From Pseudothioclava arenosa (GTDB lineage: Bacteria > Pseudomonadota > Alphaproteobacteria > Rhodobacterales > Rhodobacteraceae): 64,000 bases of DNA. The notes below the pieces were generated by a model. It was given only the letters and a program-made list of their open reading frames with translations. It ran no database searches and was not told the origin of the DNA. The stretch spans positions 102,990 to 166,989 of the forward strand of contig NZ_NTJD01000008.1 in NCBI RefSeq assembly GCF_002358085.1, given 5' to 3'. A program made the translations under genes and the position numbers. Shown piece after piece: positions 39,713-48,567 of the stretch (position 1 is its first letter; every line of letters starts with the position of its first letter).

Positions 39713-41467
39713 ATGACGCGCCCTGCTATGCCCAAGGATCAAGCCTCGCCCGCCACACTGCGTGTCGCGATCGGCCAGTGGTCGAATGCGGGTGTGAAGC
39801 CGATCAATCAGGATTTCTTTGGCGCGCTGGTCCCCGAGGGATCGGCGCTTGCGCTCAAGGGGGTGGTTGCGGCCATCGCCGATGGCATCACGCCTTCGCC
39901 GGTCAGCCATATCGCCGCCGAGACCTCGGTGAAGGCGCTGCTGACGGATTATTACGCCACCTCGGATGCCGAGACGGTCAAGACCGCCGCCTCCAAGGTG
40001 ATCGCCGCCACCAACAGCTGGCTTCACGCCCAAAGCCAGCACGCGCGGCAATCCAACCCCGATCACGGCCATATCTGCACGCTCTCGGCGCTGGTGCTGA
40101 AGGCGCGCAAGGGGCATCTGTTCCACATCGGCGACAGCCGGGTCTGGCGTCTTTCGGGTGAGACCTTCGAGCCCCTGACCGAAGATCACCGCGTCACCCT
40201 TGGCGGGCAAAGCTATCTGGGCCGCGCGATGGGGCTCGGCCATAATGTCGAGATCGACTATCGCAGCTTCGACCTCGCGCCGGGCGATATCTTCGTGATG
40301 ACGACCGACGGCGTGCATGAATTCTGGGACATGCGAGCCGCCGCGCGGCTTCTGGCCGGGGCGGCGCCGGGCGATGCCGCGCTGGCCGAGGCCGCCCGTG
40401 CGATCGGCGAAGAGGCGCTGGGCGCGGGTTCGGACGACAACCTGACGATCCAGATCCTGCGCATCGAGGGCTTGCCCGACGCGGGCGGGGCCGACCTTCT
40501 GGATGGTGCGACCCAGTTGCCGCTGATCGAGCTGCCGAAGCCCGGTGATGTGCTGGATGGCTGGCGGGTGATCCGGCCCTTGCATCAGAACGCGCGCAGC
40601 CATGTGTTTCTGGCCGAAGACGCCGCCCATCGCCGCGTCGCGCTGAAATTCCCCGCGCTTGAGATGGCGCAGGACCCCGAGACCCGGCGCCGGATGATGA
40701 TGGAGGAATGGGTCGCGCGCAGGCTTGCCTCGCCGCACCTTCTGTCGGCGCCGATGGCGGGCGCGCGCAGCGGGTTCTACACGGTCACCGATTACGTCGA
40801 GGGCCAGAGCCTGCGGCAATGGATGCATGACCACCCGAAGCCCAAGCTTGAGGCGGTGCGCGCGATCCTCGAACAGGTCGTGCGCGGGATGACCCACTTG
40901 CACCGCCGCGAGATGCTGCATCAGGATATCCGCCCAGAGAACATCCTGATCGACAGCGAAGGCACGGTGAAGCTGATCGATTTCGGCTCGACCTATGTTT
41001 CGGGCGTGCATGAGGCAGCGCCCGATCTGGACGATCCGATCCTCGGCACGATGCAATATACCGCGCCCGAGTATTTCTCGGGCGAGCCGGTCAGCTGGCA
41101 GGCGGAGCTGTTTTCGCTTGGTGTGATCGCCTACGAGATGCTCTCGGGCGATCTGCCCTATGGCACCACGGTGTCGCGGGTGCGCTCGGCGCGGGACCGG
41201 ATGGCGCTGCGCTATCGCAATCTGGACCTGCGCGACGGTATGCCCGACTGGGTCGATCTGGCGCTGGAGCGCGCGACCAACCCCGATCCCACGCGCCGCC
41301 AAACGAGCCTCACCGAATTCGTGGCCGACCTGCGCCGCCCCTCGGACGATTACGTCGCGCGCAACCGCCGCCCGCTGATGGCGCGCGACCCGCTGACCTT
41401 CTGGAAGAGCCTTTCGGCCTTCCTCGCCCTGATCGTCGTGATCCTGCTGGTCAGGCTCGCGTCATAA
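39713..41467 (+). CDS. PP2C-type phosphatase fused to Ser/Thr protein kinase, membrane-anchored
   Basis: A 584-residue signalling protein. Residues 15-255 are a PP2C phosphatase with metal-binding aspartates in NQDFF, AIADG, TTDG and SDDN. Residues about 280-540 are a Hanks-type kinase: VALKFP (ATP lysine near 311), HQDIRPENIL (catalytic Asp near 404), LIDFGST and TAPEYF. The glycine loop is degenerate (LHQNARSHVFLAED). A C-terminal helix (about 563-583) anchors it, with the enzymes in the cytoplasm. It lies between nirC and cyanase, so a role in nitrogen control is inferred. ATG 39728 is an alternative start. Confidence 0.9.
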   Translation: MTRPAMPKDQASPATLRVAIGQWSNAGVKPINQDFFGALVPEGSALALKGVVAAIADGITPSPVSHIAAETSVKALLTDYYATSDAETVKTAASKVIAATNSWLHAQSQHARQSNPDHGHICTLSALVLKARKGHLFHIGDSRVWRLSGETFEPLTEDHRVTLGGQSYLGRAMGLGHNVEIDYRSFDLAPGDIFVMTTDGVHEFWDMRAAARLLAGAAPGDAALAEAARAIGEEALGAGSDDNLTIQILRIEGLPDAGGADLLDGATQLPLIELPKPGDVLDGWRVIRPLHQNARSHVFLAEDAAHRRVALKFPALEMAQDPETRRRMMMEEWVARRLASPHLLSAPMAGARSGFYTVTDYVEGQSLRQWMHDHPKPKLEAVRAILEQVVRGMTHLHRREMLHQDIRPENILIDSEGTVKLIDFGSTYVSGVHEAAPDLDDPILGTMQYTAPEYFSGEPVSWQAELFSLGVIAYEMLSGDLPYGTTVSRVRSARDRMALRYRNLDLRDGMPDWVDLALERATNPDPTRRQTSLTEFVADLRRPSDDYVARNRRPLMARDPLTFWKSLSAFLALIVVILLVRLAS

Positions 41468-41506
41468 CCAAGCCGCGCAAAAGCGGTGCCAACAGGAGAG
41501 AGTGAC

Positions 41507-41971
41507 ATGACCATGATGCTGCCCGATATGCTCGACAAGGAAGACGTGACGGTTCTGATCCTTGCCGCGAAAAAGAAGCTTGGCCTGAAATGGGAAGAGA
41601 TCGCCGAAAAGATCGGCATGAGCCCGGTTTTCACCCATTCCGCCTGCATGGGGATGAACGCCTTCCCGCTGGCCAAGGCCGAGGAACTGGTCGCCGTGCT
41701 CGGCCTGCCCGCAGAGGCCGCCGAGGTGCTGGCCGAAAGCCCGAACAAGGTCTTCGACTACACCGTGCCGACCGATCCCTGCATCTATCGCTTCTATGAA
41801 ATCGTCGGTGTCTATGGCCCGACGCTGAAGGCGCTGATCCATGAAAAATTCGGCGATGGCATCATGTCGGCGATCGATTTCGACATGTCGGTGACCCGTG
41901 TGCCGAGCCCGAAAGGCGATCGCGTCAAGGTCGAGATGAGCGGCAAATACCTGCAATACAACGCTTGGTAA
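41507..41971 (+). CDS. cynS: Cyanate hydratase (cyanase)
   Basis: Converts cyanate and bicarbonate to carbamate, which decays to ammonia and CO2. It is 154 residues, close to the 156 of the E. coli enzyme. The catalytic triad is present: Arg95 and Glu98 in YRFYEIVGVYG and Ser121 in DGIMSAIDF. The start is fixed by AGGAGAG about eight bases upstream. It is the last plus-strand gene of the nitrogen region, 39 bases after the phosphatase-kinase gene. Confidence 0.96.
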   Translation: MTMMLPDMLDKEDVTVLILAAKKKLGLKWEEIAEKIGMSPVFTHSACMGMNAFPLAKAEELVAVLGLPAEAAEVLAESPNKVFDYTVPTDPCIYRFYEIVGVYGPTLKALIHEKFGDGIMSAIDFDMSVTRVPSPKGDRVKVEMSGKYLQYNAW

Positions 41972-41980
41972 GCATTCGGG

Positions 41981-42001
41981 GCCGGGCGCGTGCCGCCCGG
42001 C
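41981..42001. terminator. Bidirectional hairpin between cynS and plsY
   Basis: GCCGGGCG-CGTGC-CGCCCGGC, eight perfect GC-rich pairs between convergent genes, touching the plsY stop. The T-run on either side is weak, so it may work as a terminator for both strands or only as a 3'-end stabiliser. Confidence 0.6.
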
Positions 42002-42610
42002 TCAGCCCTTCTTGCCGATCTTCGGCTCGGTGCCGCGCGCGATCCGCGCGATATTGCTGCGGTGGCGCCAGAAAATCAGCGCAGCGAGGATCGCGCTGAG
42101 CAGCATCAGCTCGGGATGGCCCAGAACCCAGGCCAGCGGCACCGTGGCCGCCGCCGAGACCAGCGCCGAGAGCGAGGAAATCCGCGTGACCACCGCCGTG
42201 GCGAGCCAGACCGCGCAGGCGGCCAGGCCCAGCGGCCAGGCCAGCGCGATCATCGTGCCGAGGAAGGTGGCAACGCCCTTGCCGCCCTTGAAGCCCAGCC
42301 AGATCGGGTAGAGATGGCCGATAAACGCCGCGCCACCCGCGATGATCGCGGCATGTTCGCCTGCGAACTCGCGCGCCAAAAGCACCGCGATCGCGCCCTT
42401 GCCGCTATCGAGCAACAGCGTCGCCAGCGCGGCGGGCTTGTTGCCGGTGCGCAGCACGTTGGTCGCGCCGATATTGCCCGAACCGATCTGGCGCAGGTCG
42501 CCGAGCCCCAGCATCCGGGTGATGACAAGGCCAAAGGGCACCGCGCCCAACAGATAACTCAGCACTGCCACCAGCCCGAGTATCCCGAGCCCGCTTCCCA
42601 TCTCCGGCAT
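42002..42610 (-). CDS. plsY: Glycerol-3-phosphate acyltransferase PlsY
   Basis: Transfers the acyl group from acyl-phosphate to glycerol-3-phosphate, the first committed step of phospholipid synthesis, in the inner membrane. It is 202 residues with the family motifs GSGNIGATNVLRTGNK, HLYPIWLGFKGGKGVATFLG and an N-terminal YLLGAVPFGLVI. It lies 14 bases after the dihydroorotase-like gene, at the end of the pyrB operon. The joining of pyrimidine and phospholipid genes (pyrC-plsY) is common in bacteria. Confidence 0.95.
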   Translation of the reverse strand: MPEMGSGLGILGLVAVLSYLLGAVPFGLVITRMLGLGDLRQIGSGNIGATNVLRTGNKPAALATLLLDSGKGAIAVLLAREFAGEHAAIIAGGAAFIGHLYPIWLGFKGGKGVATFLGTMIALAWPLGLAACAVWLATAVVTRISSLSALVSAAATVPLAWVLGHPELMLLSAILAALIFWRHRSNIARIARGTEPKIGKKG

Positions 42611-42624
42611 TCGCCCTCGCCCCG

Positions 42625-43899
42625 TTAGGTGTCGTAGTTGTAAACCTTCTGGCCCGCCACGAAGGTGGCCAGCACGCGCCCCTGCATCCGGGCGCCGTCG
42701 AAGGGGGTGTTCTTCGATTTCGACTGCAATGTCCAGCGATCAAGCACGAAGGGCGCCTCGGGGTCGAACAGCACGAGATCCGCGGGCGCGCCTTCGGCCA
42801 GGCGCCCTTGCGGCAGGCCAAGCCGTTTGGCGGGGTTCAGCGAAAGCGCGCGGAACAGCTCGGGCAGGCCGATTTGCTCGGCATGGTAAAGCCGCATCGC
42901 CGCCGGCAGGAGCGTTTCCAGCCCCACCGCGCCCGCATCCGCCTCTTCGAAGGGCAGGCGTTTCGATTCCTCATCGGCTGGCGTGTGCAGCGAACAGATC
43001 ACGTCGATCGTGCCCTCGGCCACCGCCGCCACCATCGCCAGCCGGTCCGCTTCGGAGCGCAGGGGCGGGGTGAATTTGAAGAAGGTACGGTAATCGCCCA
43101 CGTCGAACTCGTTCAGCGTGAGGTGATGGATCGAGATCCCCGCCGTCACATTCAGTCCCGCCGCCTTGGCGCGCGTCAGCGCGGGCAGGCTGTGGGCGGT
43201 GGTGATCTGGTCGGCGTGATAGGCGACGCCGGTCATCTCGACCAGCGCGAGGTCACGCTCAAGGCCCATCCGCTCGGCCATCGGCGAGACGCCGGGCAGG
43301 CCGCGCAGCGTCGCGAATTTGCCCGAGGTGACCGAGGCCCCCGCCGACAGCCCCGGCTCTTGCGGGTGGCTGACGATCAGTGCGCCCAGAGCGCGCGCAT
43401 AGGTCATCGCGCGGGTCAGGACCTTGGTCGAGGTGGTGACATGGTCGCAATCGGTGAAGGCCACGGCGCCCGCATCGCGCAGGAACCCGATCTCAGTCAT
43501 CTCGCGGCCTTCGCGGCCCTTGGTCAGCGCCGCCATGTGCAGGATGCGCACCGGCGCCTGCGCGGCGCGGCGGGTGACGAATTCGAGCGTCTCGGGCGTG
43601 TCGATCGCAGGTGCGGTATCGGGGCGCGCGATCACGGTGGTGACCCCGCCCGCCGCCGCCGCCTGCGCGACCGAGCGGAAACTTTCCTTGTGGCGCTCGC
43701 CCGGCTCGCCGATCTTGACGCCCCAGTCCACGATCCCGGGCGCGAGGCATTTGCCGCCACATTCGATCACCTCGGCATCGGCGGGGGCCTGCATCTGGCC
43801 GATCGCGGCGATGATGCCATTGTCGATCACCACGTTGCCGCGCGTCTCGGTCAGCGCCTCGGGGTCGATCAGGCGGGCGTCATGCAGGAACAGGGTCAT
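42625..43899 (-). CDS. pyrX: Dihydroorotase homologue lacking metal ligands (PyrX-like)
   Basis: A 424-residue class I dihydroorotase homologue next to pyrB. The family fold is clear (APGIVDWG, TGISIHHLTLNEFDVGD, FKFTPPLRSEADR, GAVGLETLLPAA). The metal-binding HxH is missing: residues 60 and 62 are Gly and Lys (DWGVKIGEPG). The catalytic-Asp motif TDHAPH reads CSLHTPA near residue 305. This fits the inactive PyrX/PyrC' proteins that support aspartate transcarbamoylase assembly, so an active dihydroorotase should exist elsewhere. The start overlaps the upstream stop (ATGA). Usually annotated simply as pyrC. Confidence 0.88.
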   Translation of the reverse strand: MTLFLHDARLIDPEALTETRGNVVIDNGIIAAIGQMQAPADAEVIECGGKCLAPGIVDWGVKIGEPGERHKESFRSVAQAAAAGGVTTVIARPDTAPAIDTPETLEFVTRRAAQAPVRILHMAALTKGREGREMTEIGFLRDAGAVAFTDCDHVTTSTKVLTRAMTYARALGALIVSHPQEPGLSAGASVTSGKFATLRGLPGVSPMAERMGLERDLALVEMTGVAYHADQITTAHSLPALTRAKAAGLNVTAGISIHHLTLNEFDVGDYRTFFKFTPPLRSEADRLAMVAAVAEGTIDVICSLHTPADEESKRLPFEEADAGAVGLETLLPAAMRLYHAEQIGLPELFRALSLNPAKRLGLPQGRLAEGAPADLVLFDPEAPFVLDRWTLQSKSKNTPFDGARMQGRVLATFVAGQKVYNYDT

Positions 43900-44555
43900 C
43901 GGATCCCTTTCTTGAGGTCGAGCATCATGGAATAGACGGTTTCGGCTTCGGCCGGATCGAGATTGTCGAAGCCATAGGGTATGTCGCGCTCGTCATCGCG
44001 CCCGGCGATGGTGCGCACCGCGAACATCACCCCGCGCGGCGCCAGCGCAAGGCGCAGGTGCGGCGTGATTTCATGGCGTTCGACGGCAGAGCCGCGGCGG
44101 ATATAGGCGGCGCGATCGGTCAGCAGATAGCCGGTGCTGAGGCTCTTGCGGTCGCCCTTGCGGCGTTGCTGCATCTTGTAAAATACGAAGCCCGCCATCG
44201 CCAGCGGGATCAGCGCGGCCATGCCTTCGCCCGACTTGCCCGCCACGAAGACGGCGATGCCGATGAAGATCCACATCGGCAGGTCGGATTTCTTGCCGCT
44301 CAGCGACCCGCGCGGCAGCGCCTTGCCCTGCCAGAGCACGGTTTCGCCGGGCGGCACGCGGCCTTCCCAGTCTGCATCCAGCGCAGGGGCGGTCGCGGCC
44401 GAGGTCTCCTGCGTCCAGCGCTTGCCCTGCTGGAAACTCTCGGGCGCGGGGCCCGGCTCTTCGAGCACGACGGGCGCCTCGGCGAAATCGTCGGGCTTGC
44501 GCGCCTCGGGGTGCAGCGGCGGCGGGGTGTTCGGGTCGCGCGGTTCTTCGGTCAT
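43896..44555 (-). CDS. Membrane protein with PH-like domain in the pyr operon, unknown function
   Basis: A 219-residue protein not recognised by name. A Pro/Glu-rich cytoplasmic N-terminus (residues 1-75) leads into GETVLWQGKALPRG. Two membrane helices lie near residues 95-135. A C-terminal domain contains STGYLLTDRAAYIRRG, where the TDR-x2-Y/I pattern is typical of bacterial PH-like domains. Its neighbour at 44552 has the same layout, so the two may be distant paralogues or subunits. It overlaps both neighbours by four bases. Confidence 0.8.
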   Translation of the reverse strand: MTEEPRDPNTPPPLHPEARKPDDFAEAPVVLEEPGPAPESFQQGKRWTQETSAATAPALDADWEGRVPPGETVLWQGKALPRGSLSGKKSDLPMWIFIGIAVFVAGKSGEGMAALIPLAMAGFVFYKMQQRRKGDRKSLSTGYLLTDRAAYIRRGSAVERHEITPHLRLALAPRGVMFAVRTIAGRDDERDIPYGFDNLDPAEAETVYSMMLDLKKGIR

Positions 44556-45037
44556 TCGACGGTCCTCGCCCGGGCGCGGCGCGCCGCTTCGATCTGCGCG
44601 ACCACGCCAGCGCTGTCGGCGAGGTGGCGGATCAGGTGCTTGGCGCCGGATTTGGTGACGATCTGCACATCGCCCATCAGCCGACGCACGGTGGTGATTT
44701 CCAGAAGCATCGCCTGCCGTCCCTGCGGCCCGATCAGGCGGCGATCCGTCAGCTGCCAGCGCCGGGCAAAGACCTCGGAGCGGAAATACAGCCCGCGCAG
44801 CCCCATGCCGACGAGGATCGCAATCGTGGCGATGGCGATCTGGCCGGGCTGCTCCATGAACAACAGCACCACCGCCACCAGCGCCGAGCCGATCAGCCCA
44901 AGGATCGCGTGATCCTTCCAGTAACGGTCGCGGTCGGGCAGGAACACGGCCTCGACGGCCTCGCCCTCTTCCAGCGGCAATTCGCTTTCAAGGCCGGGGC
45001 GGTAGTTCAGCACTTCATCGCGCTTGATCTCAGACAT
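44552..45037 (-). CDS. Membrane protein with PH-like domain, directly after pyrB, unknown function
   Basis: A 161-residue protein with a cytoplasmic N-terminus ([23 protein letters not shown] holds a PH-like entry strand and is split over this description), two membrane helices near residues 43-85, and a C-terminal domain with [18 protein letters not shown], the LTDRR pattern of bacterial PH domains. Its start overlaps the pyrB stop by eight bases and its stop overlaps the 219-residue gene. Function unknown; the coupling to pyrB implies shared expression, not necessarily a shared pathway. Confidence 0.8.
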   Translation of the reverse strand: MSEIKRDEVLNYRPGLESELPLEEGEAVEAVFLPDRDRYWKDHAILGLIGSALVAVVLLFMEQPGQIAIATIAILVGMGLRGLYFRSEVFARRWQLTDRRLIGPQGRQAMLLEITTVRRLMGDVQIVTKSGAKHLIRHLADSAGVVAQIEAARRARARTVE

Positions 45038-45995
45038 AGGTGCCCTCCACCAGCGCGCGGCCGCGCTCGGTGCGCAGGTTTTGCGCCAGAAGGTCCATCA
45101 CGGCCATACGCACGGCGACGCCCATCTCGACCTGCTCCTGGATCACCGAACGGTTGATGTCATCGGCGATCGAACCGTCGATTTCCACGCCACGGTTCAT
45201 CGGGCCGGGGTGCATCACGATCGCGTCGTCCTTGGCATAGGCGAGCTTTTCGGCATCGAGCCCGTAGCGGTGGAAATATTCGCGCTCAGACGGAATGAAG
45301 CCGCCGTCCATCCGCTCTTTCTGGAGGCGCAGCATCATCACCACATCGGCGCCCTCAAGGCCCTCGCGCATGTCTTCATAGACCTCGCAGCCGAATTCCC
45401 CGATCCCCGAGGGCATCAGCGTCGGCGGCCCGATCAGGCGCACGCGGTTCTCCATCTTGTTCAGCAAGATCAGGTTCGAGCGCGCCACGCGGCTATGCGC
45501 GACATCGCCACAGATCGCGACCGTGAGCCGCTGAATGCGGCCCTTTTCGCGCCGGATCGTCAGTGCATCCAAGAGCGCCTGCGTCGGGTGTTCGTGCTTG
45601 CCGTCGCCCGCGTTGATGACGGCGCAATTCACCTTTTGCGCCAAAAGGTCCACCGCGCCCGAGTTCTGGTGGCGCACCACCAGCAGATCGGGATGCATCG
45701 CGTTCAGCGTCAGCGCGGTGTCGATCAGCGTCTCGCCCTTTTTCACGGAACTGGTCGCCATCGACATGTTCATCACGTCGGCCCCGAGCCGCTTGCCCGC
45801 CAGCTCGAAGCTTGCCTGCGTGCGCGTCGAGTTTTCAAAGAACATGTTGATCTGCGTCATCCCCGCCAGCGCATCGGTTTTCTTTACCGTGCGGCGGTTC
45901 AGGTCCACGTATTTGTCGGCCAGATCGAGGACAGTGCGGATATCCTCCTGCGTGAGATGTTCGATCCCCAGAAGGTGCCTTGCGCGGAATGCCAT
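45030..45995 (-). CDS. pyrB: Aspartate carbamoyltransferase catalytic subunit
   Basis: Condenses carbamoyl phosphate with aspartate, the first committed pyrimidine step. It is 321 residues with the carbamoyl-phosphate motif [13 protein letters not shown], the HPTQALLD loop and the [12 protein letters not shown] aspartate-binding end. The start [14 protein letters not shown] at 45995 is standard for the family; a longer frame upstream runs through the divergent glycosylase gene and is a shadow. It is the first gene of pyrB-orf161-orf219-pyrX-plsY, all overlapping or within 14 bases. Confidence 0.96.
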   Translation of the reverse strand: MAFRARHLLGIEHLTQEDIRTVLDLADKYVDLNRRTVKKTDALAGMTQINMFFENSTRTQASFELAGKRLGADVMNMSMATSSVKKGETLIDTALTLNAMHPDLLVVRHQNSGAVDLLAQKVNCAVINAGDGKHEHPTQALLDALTIRREKGRIQRLTVAICGDVAHSRVARSNLILLNKMENRVRLIGPPTLMPSGIGEFGCEVYEDMREGLEGADVVMMLRLQKERMDGGFIPSEREYFHRYGLDAEKLAYAKDDAIVMHPGPMNRGVEIDGSIADDINRSVIQEQVEMGVAVRMAVMDLLAQNLRTERGRALVEGTYV

Positions 45996-46106
45996 CGTCC
46001 TCGCCTCCGAATGTTGTCCGGGACCGCTTATCGCAAAAGGGGGCGGGCGCGTCCAGCGTCCAAAGCGCGGCTGGACGGCGCGCGCCGCACCGCTTAGCTT
46101 GGCGCC

Positions 46107-46940
46107 ATGCAGACTCGACCGCCTGAAGATTTCGACGATTTCGCCGCCCTTGCCATTCTGCAATGGCAGGCCGAGATGGGTGCGGACGAGGCGATTGGTG
46201 ACATGCCGGTCGATTGCTTTGCCCTGCCGGAAAAGCTGGCCGCGCCGAAACTTGCGACGCCCGCCGTCGAGCCTGCGCCCGAACACGCCGCACGTCCCGA
46301 GCGTCTTGCGGCGATGCAGATGGCACCCGAAGGCCCCGATCCGGTCGCCGTGGCGCGGCAGGCGGCTGCGGGTGCCGCCACGCTCGAAGAGCTGCGCGCC
46401 GCGCTCGAGGCGTTTGACCTTTGCGCGCTGAAGAAGGGCGCCAAGAACACCGTTTTCGCCGATGGCAATCCGGGCGCGCGGGTGATGATCATCGGCGAGG
46501 CGCCCGGGCGCGACGAGGATCTGCAAGGCAAGCCTTTTGTCGGGCGCGCGGGGCAGCTTCTGGACAAGATGTTTGCTGCCATTGGACTTGCGCGCAGCGC
46601 CCCCGATCCGGGCGGCGCGTTTTACATCACCAACACGCTGCCCTGGCGCCCGCCGGGCAATCGCGATCCGGAGCCCGCCGAGCTGGTGATGCTGAAGCCC
46701 TTCCTTGCGCGCCATGTCGAGCTGGCCGCGCCCGATCTGATCGTGCTGATGGGCAATGCGGCTTGCGACGCGGCCTTGGGCAAGCGCGGGATCTTGCGGC
46801 TGCGGGGGCACTGGGCCGAGGCCTTTGGCCGACCCGCCTTGCCGATGACGCACCCGGCCTATCTGTTGCGCAACTCTGCCGCCAAGCGTGAAGCCTGGGC
46901 CGACCTCTTGTCGCTCAAGGCGCGGCTGGCGGGCGGCTGA
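46107..46940 (+). CDS. Uracil-DNA glycosylase homologue (family 4-like) without the Fe-S cysteines
   Basis: A 277-residue DNA repair enzyme removing uracil. A variable acidic N-terminus (1-100) is followed by the UDG core: [20 protein letters not shown] (motif A) and MTHPAYLLR (motif B), both family-4-like. Family 4 enzymes hold a [4Fe-4S] cluster with four cysteines. Here the N-terminal pair is reduced to one (FDLC), the third site is [11 protein letters not shown] (no Cys) and the fourth is VMLKPFL (Met). So the cluster is very probably absent. Divergent from pyrB, 111 bases apart. Confidence 0.85.
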   Translation: MQTRPPEDFDDFAALAILQWQAEMGADEAIGDMPVDCFALPEKLAAPKLATPAVEPAPEHAARPERLAAMQMAPEGPDPVAVARQAAAGAATLEELRAALEAFDLCALKKGAKNTVFADGNPGARVMIIGEAPGRDEDLQGKPFVGRAGQLLDKMFAAIGLARSAPDPGGAFYITNTLPWRPPGNRDPEPAELVMLKPFLARHVELAAPDLIVLMGNAACDAALGKRGILRLRGHWAEAFGRPALPMTHPAYLLRNSAAKREAWADLLSLKARLAGG

Positions 46941-47105
46941 ACGCCCCCTCCGGCATGAATTTTCCGTGAGGGACGCCGGAAGCGACCCTTCGCCGCGTAG
47001 GAATGCCATGCCCCGCGCCGTAAACAGCTTGGCGCCCCCTCAAGCTGCGCTAATCTAACGATGACGCGACGCCACCGCCGGAGTTCCGGCAGCAAGGACC
47101 GAGCC

Positions 47106-48566
47106 ATGCGATTTCTGACCCGAAGCCTGACCGGGCTGTTCCTTCTGGCCTTGACCCTCGGGCTTCTGGCGCTGGGCGCCTTTGCCATTCGTTCGGCCGT
47201 GGCCGAGCGGGCCGCCGGGGCGCCGGGGGCGCAGATGGCGCGCGAGCGGGTCTTTGCCGCGCAGGTGGTCGCGCTGGAGTATGGCACGCGGGTGCCGAAG
47301 CTCACCGCCTATGGCCAGGTCACCGGGCTGCGCCAACTTGAGCTGCGTGCGACGCGGGCGGGCACGATCGTGGCGCTTGCGCCCGAGTTCGTCGAAGGTG
47401 GCGTGGTCGATGAAGGCACGCTTCTGGTGCAGCTTGACCCCGCCGAGGCCGAGGCCGCGCGTGCCACCGCCGAGGCGGCGCGTGCCGAATCCGAGGCCGC
47501 GCTGGCGCTGGCCGGGCGCACGCTGGCGATTGCCGCCGACGATCTGGCCGCCGCCGAGGCGCAATTGGCGCTGCGGCAAAAGGCGCTCGACCGGCAGCTG
47601 GCGCTGAATGACCGGGGTCTGGGCAAGGCCACCGATACCGAAGCCGCCGAACTGTCGTTGTCTTCGGCGCGTCAGGCCGTGCTGACCAAGCGTTCGGCGC
47701 TGTCCTCTGCCGAGGCCGCACGCGATCAGGCGGAAAACGCGCTGCGCCGTGCCGCGATCGCGTTGACCGAAGCCGAACGGGAGCTGGCCGAAACCGAGAT
47801 CCGTGCCGAGTTTTCGGGCCATTTGTCGGGCGTGACGGCGGTGCGCGGCGGGCTCGTGTCGAGCAATGAGAAACTGGCCGACCTGATCGATCCTGCTGCG
47901 CTGGAAGTCGCCTTCCGGGTCTCGACCGCGCAATTCTCGCGGCTGCTGGATGCGAACGGGCAGTTGGTCACGGCACCCGTCGAGGTGCTGCTGGAGACTG
48001 AGGGCGTCGAGATCCCGGCGCGTGCGACGCTGGTGCGCGCGGGGGCTGCCGTCGAAGAGGGCGTGACCGGGCGGATGCTTTATGCCCGCGTGACCGAGGG
48101 CGCGGGGGTGCTGCGCCCGGGCGATTTCGTGACGCTGCGCCTTGACGAGCCGGCGCTGGAGCGCGTGGCCGAAGTCGCCGCTTCGGCTGTGGACGCGAGC
48201 GGCCGGGTCTTGGTTCTGGCCGAAGAAAACCGCCTTACCGAGGCGCCTGTCGAGGTGCTGCGCCGTCAGGGCGACCGGCTCCTGATCCGCGCCGATCTGC
48301 CCGCGGGCACCGAGATCGTGGCGGAGCGCACGCCGCTTCTGGGCGAGGGCATCCGCCTGCGCCCGTTGCGCGGCGCCGAGGCCTCGGCGCTGGCCGCGCC
48401 GCAGACGATCCGGCTCGATCCCGAGCGCCGCGCCCGGCTGATCGCCTTTGTCGAGGGCAATACCCGGATGCCCGCCGAGGCGCGTGACCGGCTCTTGTCG
48501 CAGCTCGCGCAGGACGAGGTGCCCGCCGAGGTCGTGGAACGTCTCGAATCCCGGATCGGGGGCTGA
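47106..48566 (+). CDS. RND efflux periplasmic adaptor (membrane fusion protein)
   Basis: A 486-residue HlyD/AcrA-type adaptor. An N-terminal membrane helix (residues 6-30) anchors it. A lipoyl-like half motif (LRATRAGTIVALAPEFVEGG) leads into a long alanine/glutamate-rich coiled-coil hairpin (about 125-235), then IRAEFSGHLSGVTAVRGGLV and a beta-barrel domain. The C-terminal 100 residues are extra and helical. The start ATG at 47106 is chosen over 47061 because the residues before it are charged and unlike a membrane entry. The transporter gene follows one base after the stop. Confidence 0.9.
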   Translation: MRFLTRSLTGLFLLALTLGLLALGAFAIRSAVAERAAGAPGAQMARERVFAAQVVALEYGTRVPKLTAYGQVTGLRQLELRATRAGTIVALAPEFVEGGVVDEGTLLVQLDPAEAEAARATAEAARAESEAALALAGRTLAIAADDLAAAEAQLALRQKALDRQLALNDRGLGKATDTEAAELSLSSARQAVLTKRSALSSAEAARDQAENALRRAAIALTEAERELAETEIRAEFSGHLSGVTAVRGGLVSSNEKLADLIDPAALEVAFRVSTAQFSRLLDANGQLVTAPVEVLLETEGVEIPARATLVRAGAAVEEGVTGRMLYARVTEGAGVLRPGDFVTLRLDEPALERVAEVAASAVDASGRVLVLAEENRLTEAPVEVLRRQGDRLLIRADLPAGTEIVAERTPLLGEGIRLRPLRGAEASALAAPQTIRLDPERRARLIAFVEGNTRMPAEARDRLLSQLAQDEVPAEVVERLESRIGG

Positions 48567-48567
48567 G

